The position numbers and the translations under genes are program-made. A DNA stretch of 11,542 nt from Azonexaceae bacterium (lineage in GTDB: Bacteria > Pseudomonadota > Gammaproteobacteria > Burkholderiales > Rhodocyclaceae): assembly GCA_009469685.1 (NCBI GenBank), contig SSTA01000081.1, forward strand, positions 1 to 11,542, given 5' to 3'. Every line of letters begins with the position of its first letter. The stretch's first letter is position 1. The notes beneath the pieces are model-generated. The model did not search any database, was not told the DNA's origin, and saw nothing but the letters and a program-made list of their open reading frames with translations. Of the stretch, positions 1 to 7,292 are shown in pieces.

Positions 1-1
1 C

Positions 2-490
2 ATCGGCGACATCGTCGGCAACCCCATGCTGGCCCACAAGGCGGTCCACGAGGCCCACGTCGCCGCCGAGGTTGCGGCGGGACACAAGGCGGCCTTCGAC
101 GCCCAGGTCATCCCCGGCGTCGCCTACACCCATCCGGAAGTAGCCTGGGTGGGCACCACCGAAGAAGAGGCCAAGAAGGCCGGACGCAAGGTGGAAACGG
201 CCAAGTTCCCCTGGGCGGCCTCGGGTCGCGCCATCGCCAACGGGGCCGACTACGGTTTCACCAAGCTGATCTTCGACGCCGAGAGCCACCGCATCATCGG
301 TGGCGCCATCGTCGGTCCCTCAGCCGGCGACATGATCGGCGAAGTTTGCCTGGCCATCGAGATGGGCTGCGACGCCGTCGATATCGGCAAGACCATCCAC
401 CCCCACCCCACCCTGGGCGAGACCGTCGGCATGGCCGCCGAAGTCGCCCACGGCACTTGCACCGACGTGCCGCCGCCGCGCAAGAAATAG
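2..490 (+). CDS. lpdA: Dihydrolipoamide dehydrogenase (E3), C-terminal part
   Basis: The gene enters from the left edge; 162 residues remain and end in a TAG stop. Dihydrolipoamide dehydrogenase is the FAD/NAD flavoprotein that reoxidises lipoyl groups of the pyruvate and 2-oxoglutarate dehydrogenase complexes in the cytoplasm. The visible part starts in the FAD-domain end (GDIVGNPMLAHKA, where the family usually has a GD segment followed by a conserved LAHKA-type helix). It continues through the dimerisation domain with YTHPEVAWVG and ends with the catalytic HPHPTLGE motif, whose second His and the Glu act as the acid/base pair at the partner subunit's active site. The tail CTDVPPPRKK is of the kind I associate with betaproteobacterial E3 proteins. 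The N-terminal FAD domain and redox disulfide lie outside the window. Which complex it serves cannot be read here; E1 and E2 genes would be expected upstream. A strong terminator follows 36 bases after the stop. Confidence 0.95.
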   Translation: MGDIVGNPMLAHKAVHEAHVAAEVAAGHKAAFDAQVIPGVAYTHPEVAWVGTTEEEAKKAGRKVETAKFPWAASGRAIANGADYGFTKLIFDAESHRIIGGAIVGPSAGDMIGEVCLAIEMGCDAVDIGKTIHPHPTLGETVGMAAEVAHGTCTDVPPPRKK

Positions 491-525
491 CGAGTTGTCT
501 CCACCGCGCCCCCGGGCGCAACTCC

Positions 526-556
526 CGGGCGGCGGTCATCACCGCCGCCCGTTTTT
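526..556 (+). terminator. Intrinsic terminator of the lpdA transcript
   Basis: A perfect 11-bp GC-rich stem (526-536 pairing with 541-551) encloses a CATC tetraloop and is followed directly by five T residues (552-556). It lies 36 bases after the lpdA stop and faces the convergent kinase gene ending at 606. The T-tract is on the plus strand only, so it should stop lpdA transcription more efficiently than transcription of the kinase coming from the other side. Confidence 0.9.
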
Positions 557-605
557 CCTTCGGCGGCAAGCCCGTGCGACCTCAGGATGCGCCGCCGATT
601 CCTGG

Positions 606-3029
606 CTACTCCGCAGTTTTCCGGCCCTCGCCGAGCCAGTGCAGCAACGTAGTGAAGAGGACCTCGGGCTCGATGGGTTTAGTGATGAACCCGTCCATCC
701 CCGCACCAAGGCAGCGGGCCTCATCCTCGGAAAAAGCATTGGCAGTCATTGCCAGAATGGGTACCCGGTCGCCGCCGGGCAGGAGGCGGATTTGCCGTGT
801 GGCTTCCAGGCCATCCATATTGGGCATCTGAAGGTCCATCAGAATCAGGTCGTAGTGATGGCTGGCCGCCTGACGCACCGCTTTGGCCCCATCCTCGGCG
901 ATGTCGATGACTAGCCCGACGTCCGCCAGGAGCGCGAGAGTCACCTCCCGATTGATGATCTCGTCCTCGACCAGCAAGATCCGGCGACCACCGAAACGAT
1001 CCAGCACTTGGGCCTCGACGGGAACCTCCGGCGCTTGGGGAGCGGGAACAGAGTCGTCGGACGCCCGCGCAAGCCGGGCAGTGAACCAGAAGGTACTGCC
1101 CTCGCCGAAAGCACTGTCCACGCCGGCCTGCCCCCCCATCAGCTCGGCGAGTTTGCGGGTAATGGCGAGTCCCAGGCCGGTACCGCCATACTTGCGGGTC
1201 GTCGAGTTGTCCGCCTGCTCGAAGGCACCGAAGAGACGAGGCAGGACGTCCGCCGCAATGCCGATGCCGGTATCGGTCACTGCAAAGCGCAGCAGCACAT
1301 CCGTGGACCGCTCGACCAGCACCTCGACCCGAACGACGATCCGCCCGTGATCGGTAAATTTGATGGCATTCCCAAGGAAATTGAACAGCGCTTGCTGCAA
1401 GCGAGTGGCGTCTCCCCGCAGCGGTGTCGGGGGGACTTGGACTTCGCTGACCACTTGCAGGTGCTTGGCCTGCGCCCGCTCCTGGAGCAGCGCGATGACG
1501 TTGGATACCAGGCTGGGGAGGTTGACCTGCGTCTCCTCAAGGTCGAATTTGCCGGCCTCGATCTTCGAGAGGTCGAGGATGGCACCGATGATGTCCAGGA
1601 GGTGATTGCCCGCAGCCTCGATCTTTGCCAGACGGTCGCCCTGCTCGCGCGTGACACCGGAACGGCGGAGCAAGTACGCCATACCAAGAATGCCGTTCAG
1701 AGGGGTTCGGATCTCGTGGCTCATATTCGCCAGGAAGGCGCTCTTGGCCAGGTTCGCCGCCTCGGCGGCCTCCTTGGCGCGGCGTAGAGTGCGCTCGGCT
1801 TCCTTACGCTGGGTCAGATCGGTGAGAAAAGCAATGAAACGCCCGCGCTGGCCCTCCTCCCCCGGTAAAAGGTAAGCGACCACCTCGACCGGTATCAAAC
1901 GGCCGTCCTTGCCCCTGGCTTCGCTGTCGAATCGCGCGCGGCCATCCACGAAGCGTTCGCCATTGGTGGGTAGATTTTCTCCGGGGATCCGAGCATAGAG
2001 CTCGGCGACTCCCATCTCCAGCAACTCCTCGATGGCATAGCCGAACATCGCGGCGCCGTACTCGTTGACGTAGAGAAAGCGACCGCTCTCGCTCTCCACC
2101 CAGTGGATGCCGATCCCTGCCCGGTCCATGGCAAAGCGGGTATCCACAAGGCGGGCATTGACGGCAGAAAGTTCGGCGGTACGGGCGTCAACCAACTGCT
2201 CGAGCCGCAATCTATGGGCTTCCAGCTCGGCCTCCACCGCCTTGAGAGCAGAAATATCGCGCCCCGAGATCACCAGGCAGGGCACCCCGTCGATCTCCAG
2301 TTCGGCCAGCGACATCAGGGCGTGAAAGACTTCGCCGTTCTTGCGTCGGAACAGGGTTTCGTGATTCAACAGGAGAGGCGCGTCGCCCAAAGCCTTGAGC
2401 ATGGCCTCGCGATCCTCTGGCGATCCCCAGGTGCCCACCTCCAGGGAGGTCCGCCCAATCACCTCGGAGGGCGTATAGCCAAGAATGCGCCCGAAAGCTT
2501 CGTTCACAACCCGGAAGCGCCCGGAGGCACGTTCGGAAATGGCCATCAGGTCGGGCGTAGCGCGGAAGATCGCGGCAAACATTGCTTGTGATTTGCGCAA
2601 TTCGCGCCGACTGGCCACGAGCCGCAAGAACACTCCGACCACGGTCAGCATGAGGGCAAGCGAGGACAACGTCAGGATCGCCTGACCGTGTTTCTCGATA
2701 AATCCGGGCGGCCGGTTGATGATCCGGCTTCCCGCCGGCAGTGCGTCCGCGGCCACGCCGAAACGCACCATTTGGGCATAATCGAACAGGTAGGCATTGG
2801 GACTGGGCAGCACCCCGCCCAGGTTCTTGCGATCGACGCCGTTGAGGATGCGCAGCGCGAGTTCCCCCGCCGCTCGGCCGTGCCCGCGCAGGTCTATCAG
2901 TCGCCCTCCGACAATGCCGTGGCCGAGGTTGAACTCCCAGCCGCCATAGAGCGGAACCGGGCTTGCCGAAGCCAGTCGCGACAAGGCTTCGTTGCTCGAC
3001 AACGCACGGCCATCGGTATCGCGGACCAC
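606..3029 (-). CDS. Kinase part of the broken hybrid sensor kinase: TM-PAS-PAS-HisKA-HATPase-receiver
   Basis: This is the longest intact frame of the broken gene, 807 codons from a GTG at 3029. That GTG is only the first possible start in the frame; the family-like reading continues upstream to the heptamer array, so it is probably not a natural start. Residues 1-100 are the end of the periplasmic sensor, and 115-138 form a membrane helix. PAS domains lie at about 146-265 and 290-410, the latter ending in a DLTQRKEAE linker. HisKA has the phosphoacceptor H438 in [10 protein letters not shown]. The ATPase has N554 (N box), DTGIGI at 586-591 and GGTGLGL at 615-621. The receiver, from about 683, has an acidic pocket in VEDE, phospho-acceptor D732 in LMDLQMP, T762 and K784. 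All catalytic residues are present, so the kinase half looks functional. It would autophosphorylate and pass phosphate to its own receiver. No output domain or partner gene is adjacent, and the ligand is unknown. Confidence 0.85.
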   Translation of the reverse strand: MVRDTDGRALSSNEALSRLASASPVPLYGGWEFNLGHGIVGGRLIDLRGHGRAAGELALRILNGVDRKNLGGVLPSPNAYLFDYAQMVRFGVAADALPAGSRIINRPPGFIEKHGQAILTLSSLALMLTVVGVFLRLVASRRELRKSQAMFAAIFRATPDLMAISERASGRFRVVNEAFGRILGYTPSEVIGRTSLEVGTWGSPEDREAMLKALGDAPLLLNHETLFRRKNGEVFHALMSLAELEIDGVPCLVISGRDISALKAVEAELEAHRLRLEQLVDARTAELSAVNARLVDTRFAMDRAGIGIHWVESESGRFLYVNEYGAAMFGYAIEELLEMGVAELYARIPGENLPTNGERFVDGRARFDSEARGKDGRLIPVEVVAYLLPGEEGQRGRFIAFLTDLTQRKEAERTLRRAKEAAEAANLAKSAFLANMSHEIRTPLNGILGMAYLLRRSGVTREQGDRLAKIEAAGNHLLDIIGAILDLSKIEAGKFDLEETQVNLPSLVSNVIALLQERAQAKHLQVVSEVQVPPTPLRGDATRLQQALFNFLGNAIKFTDHGRIVVRVEVLVERSTDVLLRFAVTDTGIGIAADVLPRLFGAFEQADNSTTRKYGGTGLGLAITRKLAELMGGQAGVDSAFGEGSTFWFTARLARASDDSVPAPQAPEVPVEAQVLDRFGGRRILLVEDEIINREVTLALLADVGLVIDIAEDGAKAVRQAASHHYDLILMDLQMPNMDGLEATRQIRLLPGGDRVPILAMTANAFSEDEARCLGAGMDGFITKPIEPEVLFTTLLHWLGEGRKTAE

Positions 3030-3053
3030 GGAAGCGAAATAGACGGCGACGGT

Positions 3054-3081
3054 TCCAGGCTCCAGGCTCCAGGCTCCAGGC
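3054..3081 (-). repeat. Four tandem copies of a 7-bp unit inside the kinase gene
   Basis: Four exact copies of TCCAGGC on the plus strand (3054-3060, 3061-3067, 3068-3074, 3075-3081), read as GCCTGGA in the kinase gene. Because seven is not a multiple of three, each gained or lost copy shifts the frame. The upstream frame (codon starts at positions 1 mod 3) and the downstream frame (2 mod 3) are joined only if one copy is added or two are removed. Two copies give [15 protein letters not shown] with no insertion. Five copies give the same with AWSLEPG added. The present four-copy state is out of frame. Confidence 0.95.
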
Positions 3082-3258
3082 GGGACACGTTGCGCAACAA
3101 ATCATCCAGCGAGAGTCCTGCCAGAGCGCTGAACGCCACCCGCCCGGCGACGGCTTTCGCCGCATCGTCGAAAGCCCGCCGGTTCAGGCGCCCGGTCTCG
3201 GTATCGTCGTGAATGGCGACGATGCTCCGGGTACCCGGATGGAGGCGCAGGATGAGCC

Positions 3259-3750
3259 TCAAGGTATCGGCAAAACTGGGACTCTCGTCGATACCCACGA
3301 AATCCGGGTGTCCGGCAAGCCGGGCGCGATCGAAATAGTTGGTGCCGCAAAACACCACCGGCACCGAGCCGAAGAGGGCATCGCGCTGGCCCTCGATGAG
3401 GTCGAAGGCATAGTCGTCGGTGTCACCAGAAGATCGTAGGGATGCTTGCGGTATTTCGCCCGCAGCGCGTCCAGCATCCGTTTGCGGTGTTCCTCCTCGG
3501 GAAACTCTTTGCTATCGAGGTACTCGACTTTCACCACCACCCGTTTCCCAGACTCGGCCAGGGAAGCACGGATGCCGTCCACGAGGTCGTCCGAACCCTT
3601 GTAGCCGGCGTGGTAGGAATTGAGGATCAATACCTTCCGCAACTCATCGGTCTGCGCAGTCATCGGCGCCAGACCGGCGGCCGCGCTGCACGCCGCCAGC
3701 ACGGCGGCCATGCCCACGACCCACGTTCGGAATTCCCCCAACCTGACCAT
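3259..3750 (-). CDS. N-terminal fragment of the same kinase: signal peptide and first half of sensor
   Basis: This is the frame that would actually be translated from the native ATG. The first 110 residues are meaningful: a hydrophobic signal segment (VVGMAAVLAACSAAAGLAP), then KVLILNSYHAGYKGSDD and EYLDSKEFPEE, typical of the ABC-substrate-binding-like sensors of hybrid kinases. After T110 (3421) the frame is wrong and the remaining 53 residues are nonsense up to the stop at 3259. The cysteine at residue 21 (AACSA) might alternatively be a lipobox; I prefer a normal signal peptide because a later membrane helix anchors the full protein. Listed so that the 5' end and start of the gene are clear; it is not an independent gene. 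Confidence 0.6.
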   Translation of the reverse strand: MVRLGEFRTWVVGMAAVLAACSAAAGLAPMTAQTDELRKVLILNSYHAGYKGSDDLVDGIRASLAESGKRVVVKVEYLDSKEFPEEEHRKRMLDALRAKYRKHPYDLLVTPTTMPSTSSRASAMPSSARCRWCFAAPTISIAPGLPDTRISWVSTRVPVLPIP

Positions 3751-3975
3751 CTATCCCGCTCCTGCTGGAAGAGCCCGAGGCCTGGCGGCTCAATAGCTGC
3801 CCCGGAACCTCCGGCCGGTGGCGGTAGCGTAACCGTGGCGGCACGGCTAGGGAAGCCTAGACCTAGAAAACTGAATGTCGGGGCGGGCGTCATTCGGCGA
3901 CTTCGGCGGGCTACCCGTCGCCCCCGCGAGCCCATCGGTTAAACTGCCGCATTCCTTCCTCCGGATTTCTCCGCC
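3751..3975. other. Divergent spacer between the hybrid kinase and the CorA-like gene
   Basis: This 225-base spacer must hold the promoters of both divergent genes, but I see no convincing -35/-10 pair for either. Visible features are the kinase's AGGAG at 3759-3763 and a cluster of three CTAG tetramers within 20 bases (3847-3866), including the inverted repeat CTAGG-GAAG-CCTAG at 3847-3860 and a direct repeat of CCTAGA. A plus-strand stop at 3940, in frame with the transporter, shows that its coding frame cannot extend further left. No riboswitch consensus that I know fits the leader. Confidence 0.5.
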
Positions 3976-5628
3976 GTGACCGCCGCCGAGACTTCGCCCA
4001 CCGTGCACTTCTTCCGCGCCAACCTGGTCTGGCCGCTGCAGTTGGAGCCCATCGCGTCGCCCCACACCGAGGGCCGGCATTGGGAGGTCTTCGAGGCCAG
4101 ACTGGCGGAAACGCCTTGGCGGCGAGTGGACGACGAATTCACCTCCGATGCTCGGGACTTCAAGGAGCGGCATTATCGGGAATTCGTCTCCTTTCTGCCC
4201 TACGTCCAGCGCTTCCTTTATGGCGAGGGGAGATCCCGCAATCCGCGTCCGGACGACCCGCCCGGCGGCTCGCCGATGCACGTGTTCCGGCGCGCCGATG
4301 TGGCTCGCCTGCGCATCACCCTGCGCAAGGACGAGACGCCTCTGATTCTCGATGTGGTCCATCTGGACCTCTACTTCTTCCACGACTTGGATCTTGTCCT
4401 CCTCAATCTGGAAGTGAAGGCCAGCGACCTCTCCCTCGACACCACGCGCGATCTGCTCTTCCGCTTTGGCCGCGCCTACCCGTCGGGTTGGGATGAAGAA
4501 GGCGAAGGCTTGCACAACTCTCACCTCGCGGAGTGGCTGGGAGCCGACGGCCAGGTGCTCGCCCGATCCGACGCGCGGCGCCGGGAGAAATTCCTCAGCT
4601 ACGTCTGCGCCCACCGCAGCCCCTGTATTTCCGAGCACTGGGCCTGCCTCCTGCGTCCGCTGGTGATCGCCCATTCCGACGAGCCCGGGGATCTGCGCTA
4701 CCGGCTGATCGAATACCATCGCATGCCGGTCACCGCCTATCTGGCCGTGGACGAGCCGCGCCGCCTGAGCCGGGAAGACTGGGTGCGCATCGGACTCGCC
4801 ACGTCGCTCCACCCCGATGAGGCGCTGCCGGCCAACGACCCGGCGGTCGCCGAATTCGAGCGCCGCTACTGCCAGGACCGCTTCTGGAACGACAGCGATG
4901 CCGGCCCCAATACCCGTTTCCTGTGCACCGGCAATACCCTGACCGTGGTCGGCGACGCGGCACGTCCTTTTTTCATCGACGGGGAGCGGGGCGTGCTGGC
5001 CCAATTCCGCCACCAGTACTTCCTTGTCTTCCTCATCGCCCACCTGCACCGGGGAGCACTGCTCGTCTTCGCCGACCTGCTGGTCGATGCGGTGAATGAC
5101 CTCGACATCCGCGACGACCATTCGGTCCGCCGGTTCAAGCGCCGCATCCGGGCCAATTTCGAAACCTTCCTGCGCTTCACCCACCGCTACTGGTTCCACG
5201 AGATTTCCGAGCGGCCCCATGTCCAGGCCATCTTCCGGCTCTGTGCCGGCCATCTGCGCAACGACGACCTCTACGACGAGGTGCGGGACGAAATCCGCGA
5301 AATGTCCCAGTATCTGGACAGCGATTCCCAGCGGCGCCAGTCGAACACGGTCGTGCGTCTTACCGTCATCACCATCCTCGGCCTGATCGCCACCGTGACC
5401 ACGGGTTACTTCGGCATGAACATCATTCCCTTCGGGGAAGGATCGATCGGGGAGCGGGTCATGCACGGCCTCGTCGCCACGGTGGTCTTCGTCTGCCTCG
5501 TGCTCTTCGCTGTCGCCCGCTCCAAGCGCCTCTCGGACTTTCTCGAAGACCTCGCCGACGAGCGTCTCGGATTCACTGCCAAGCTGGCCTCCCTGGGCCG
5601 CGTCCTCACTGGCCGCCCCAACTCCTGA
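3976..5628 (+). CDS. CorA-like divalent cation (Mg2+) transporter
   Basis: 550 residues with a large soluble N-terminal part and two C-terminal membrane helices (about 457-479 and 497-516), the layout of CorA/MIT channels. The signature GMN triplet is at 480-482 (GYFGMNI), directly after the first helix, where it forms the selectivity mouth. The second helix is followed by a short basic stretch (ARSKRL) and a helical tail. By family knowledge it would act as a pentamer in the inner membrane taking up Mg2+ or a related metal. It is much longer than classical CorA (about 316 residues); the extra length is N-terminal, with acidic stretches such as HLDLYFFHDLDLV, and belongs to a CorA-like subgroup I cannot name. 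The start is GTG at 3976: the in-frame stop at 3940 and the absence of other starts between leave no alternative. No Shine-Dalgarno is visible, so expression may be low or leaderless-like. Substrate is inferred from the motif only. Confidence 0.85.
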   Translation: MTAAETSPTVHFFRANLVWPLQLEPIASPHTEGRHWEVFEARLAETPWRRVDDEFTSDARDFKERHYREFVSFLPYVQRFLYGEGRSRNPRPDDPPGGSPMHVFRRADVARLRITLRKDETPLILDVVHLDLYFFHDLDLVLLNLEVKASDLSLDTTRDLLFRFGRAYPSGWDEEGEGLHNSHLAEWLGADGQVLARSDARRREKFLSYVCAHRSPCISEHWACLLRPLVIAHSDEPGDLRYRLIEYHRMPVTAYLAVDEPRRLSREDWVRIGLATSLHPDEALPANDPAVAEFERRYCQDRFWNDSDAGPNTRFLCTGNTLTVVGDAARPFFIDGERGVLAQFRHQYFLVFLIAHLHRGALLVFADLLVDAVNDLDIRDDHSVRRFKRRIRANFETFLRFTHRYWFHEISERPHVQAIFRLCAGHLRNDDLYDEVRDEIREMSQYLDSDSQRRQSNTVVRLTVITILGLIATVTTGYFGMNIIPFGEGSIGERVMHGLVATVVFVCLVLFAVARSKRLSDFLEDLADERLGFTAKLASLGRVLTGRPNS

Positions 5629-5765
5629 CGATCTGCAAGCTTGGGCGTCTCTCCCCGGTTTCTCCCGCCGCCACTGTTGATCGGTCGGCGGCAGCGCTTC
5701 GGCACGTCGCTTGATCGCAAAGGGAACTGCCTGAGACCGTTCGCCTTCTCTATTGCAGCGCCCCG
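5629..5765. other. Convergent spacer without a clear terminator
   Basis: This 137-base spacer lies between the 3' ends of the CorA-like gene (+) and the NarX-type kinase (-). The best hairpin is a 6-bp GCCGCC/GGCGGC stem (5667-5672 with 5687-5692) with a 14-base loop and no T-tract on either side. I see no gene and no intrinsic terminator; Rho-dependent termination is possible. Confidence 0.4.
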
Positions 5766-7292
5766 TTAAAGGGTCATTGCTTCGCCATCCGGGCTACCCT
5801 CCTGCAGCGCCAAGCGCAGGGAGACTACCGTGCCAGCCCCGGGCGCGCTTTCCACCTGCAATTCCCCACCCGCTGCGGCGGCACGTTCGCGCATGCCCAG
5901 AAGGCCGAGGGAACGGAGACGGCGACTGCGCTCCTCGGCCTCGGCAAGATCGAATCCCACTCCGTCATCCTGTACTGTGACGCGCAATGCTCCGTCCTCT
6001 ACCCACAGGCCGACGACGACGGCCCGCGCCTGGGCGTGGCGCAGGGCATTGGACACCGCTTCCTGGACCGTGCGAAAGGCGGCCATTTCCAGTTGGGGCG
6101 GAAAGCGCCGGCTGCCAATGGCTTGCTCGAGCCGCAGGATGGGCGACTCGGCCCGGGGAAGCTGGCCGACGTACCAGCGCAGACTGGCGGCCAGGCCCAG
6201 GTCGTCCAGAATCGGCGGCCGCAGTCCGCGGGCGATGTCTTTGGTGAAATCCACGAGACCGGCCACGATGCCGTTGGCAGTACGCAAATCGGTGACCGCG
6301 GCGGCGTTGCCAGCGAGCTTGCGGCGCAGGGATTCGAGGGCGAACTGGAGGGCAGCGAGGGACTGCCCCACCTCGTCGTGGAGTTCCCGGGAAAGGAATT
6401 TGCGTTCGTTCTCCAAGGCGTCGAATTGAATGGCCGCCAATTCCTTGAGCTGGCGCACGGCCCGCCGTTCCGATTCCTCCGCGACCTTGCGCGCGGTGAT
6501 GTCGATGCAGATACCCCGCATCGCCAGGGGCCGCCCGGACTCGTCATAGCTCGTACTGCCGCTGACGGAAATCCAGCGCAGCTCGCCGGAAGCCAGGAGC
6601 AGACGGTGTTCGTTGGACAATACTCCCCCGGCGACGGCAGCCTCGACGCGGGCTTCCGCTTCCGCCAGATCGTCAGGATGGACAACGCGCCTCCAGGTCT
6701 CGACGGTGGCCGTATCGCGCCCGGGATCGAGACCGAAAAGCCGGAAAAATTCCGCCGACCAAGTGAGTTTTCCGGTGACCATGTTCCAGGTCCAGATCCC
6801 CGCACCGGCGGCTTTCTGAGCCAGGGTCAGGCTGTCGAGGGCCTGGCGCAACTCGCTTTCGCGGCGCTTGGCCCCGGTCAGGACGTCGAAGACCGCCAGC
6901 ACGTATTCCCGGCGGGGGCTGGAGAGAGACACTGCAAACCACTCGCCGAGACCCGGAACGAACATCTCGAACGTCTCAGGCCCACCTCCCCGGGCCACGC
7001 GCCCCAGGGCTTCGAGGACTTCGCCGTTGCTCGCCGGAAAATCGGGCAGCAGATGACAAAGCCTCCGGCCGAGCACATTGCGCATGCGAGTGATCCGGGT
7101 ATGAGCGGGATTGACGTAGAGGTGCACGAGGTCTATCGGGCGCCCTTGGTGGAAGAGCACTCTGCCCAAGACGACCCCGTTGAAGACGTGGTCGAGGGCG
7201 CCGACGAGGAGTTCGGGACTCACTTCTCGGACGCGGCGTTCCGCCGCGGGCCCGGCCTTTTTGCCTACCGCTCCCGCCCCGCGACTGCTCAT
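5766..7292 (-). CDS. NarX-type soluble PAS sensor histidine kinase
   Basis: 508 residues. The ATG at 7292 overlaps the stop of the upstream peptidase gene (ATGA), and this start is chosen over a longer frame to 7448, whose extra 52 residues lie inside the peptidase gene and resemble nothing. There is no signal peptide or membrane helix, so it should sense in the cytoplasm. A PAS-like domain spans about 25-140. A PAS_3-type domain spans about 155-268, with GIWTWNMVTGKLTWS and VHPDDLAEAEARVEAA, ending DITARKVAEE. A coiled linker leads to the HisKA_3 dimerisation helix with phosphoacceptor H305 (SRELHDEVGQSLAALQ). The ATPase domain has N415 (EAVSNALRHA), DDGVGF at 442-447 and GLLGMRERA near 463. 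This family normally phosphorylates LuxR-type response regulators; none is in the window. It is the last gene of a coupled ppk2-peptidase-kinase operon and runs toward the CorA-like gene. Signal unknown. Confidence 0.9.
   Translation of the reverse strand: MSSRGAGAVGKKAGPAAERRVREVSPELLVGALDHVFNGVVLGRVLFHQGRPIDLVHLYVNPAHTRITRMRNVLGRRLCHLLPDFPASNGEVLEALGRVARGGGPETFEMFVPGLGEWFAVSLSSPRREYVLAVFDVLTGAKRRESELRQALDSLTLAQKAAGAGIWTWNMVTGKLTWSAEFFRLFGLDPGRDTATVETWRRVVHPDDLAEAEARVEAAVAGGVLSNEHRLLLASGELRWISVSGSTSYDESGRPLAMRGICIDITARKVAEESERRAVRQLKELAAIQFDALENERKFLSRELHDEVGQSLAALQFALESLRRKLAGNAAAVTDLRTANGIVAGLVDFTKDIARGLRPPILDDLGLAASLRWYVGQLPRAESPILRLEQAIGSRRFPPQLEMAAFRTVQEAVSNALRHAQARAVVVGLWVEDGALRVTVQDDGVGFDLAEAEERSRRLRSLGLLGMRERAAAAGGELQVESAPGAGTVVSLRLALQEGSPDGEAMTL

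Larger units (their letters stand above)
606..3750 (-). pseudogene. Hybrid sensor histidine kinase with periplasmic ABC-type sensor, frame broken twice
   Basis: Read across three frames this is one gene for a hybrid kinase of about 1040-1050 residues. It starts at an ATG (3750) with AGGAG at 3759-3763, eight bases upstream. The order is: signal peptide (about residues 1-32), a sensor of the ABC-substrate-binding-like type common in front of proteobacterial kinases, one membrane helix, two PAS domains, HisKA, HATPase and a receiver. Frame A (3750 to about 3421) ends in KHPYDLLVT. The family continuation DDYAFDLIEGQ is in frame B from 3418, as if one base were lost. Frame B runs to [14 protein letters not shown], where it enters the TCCAGGC repeats at 3054-3081. 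The continuation [12 protein letters not shown] is in frame C, open to 606. No other stops or deletions are seen, so the damage is recent, reversible or artefactual. As written, only fragments are translated from the native start. I call it a pseudogene for lack of an intact frame; a phase-variable gene is the alternative. Confidence 0.8.

Noticed and set aside
3800..3845. Leader segment with GGTTAC and GGCCGGAGG-like pieces, considered as a c-di-GMP or other riboswitch
   Set aside because: The conserved core segments of GEMM-I and the other classes I can recall are not present together on either strand.
3847..5466. 539-codon open frame on the minus strand, antisense to the CorA-like gene
   Set aside because: It mirrors the real gene codon by codon in GC-rich DNA, has no recognisable domain or membrane segment, and the sense frame carries the GMN motif and two helices.
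5667..5692. GCCGCC/GGCGGC hairpin considered as a bidirectional terminator
   Set aside because: Only six pairs, a 14-base loop and no T-tract on either side.
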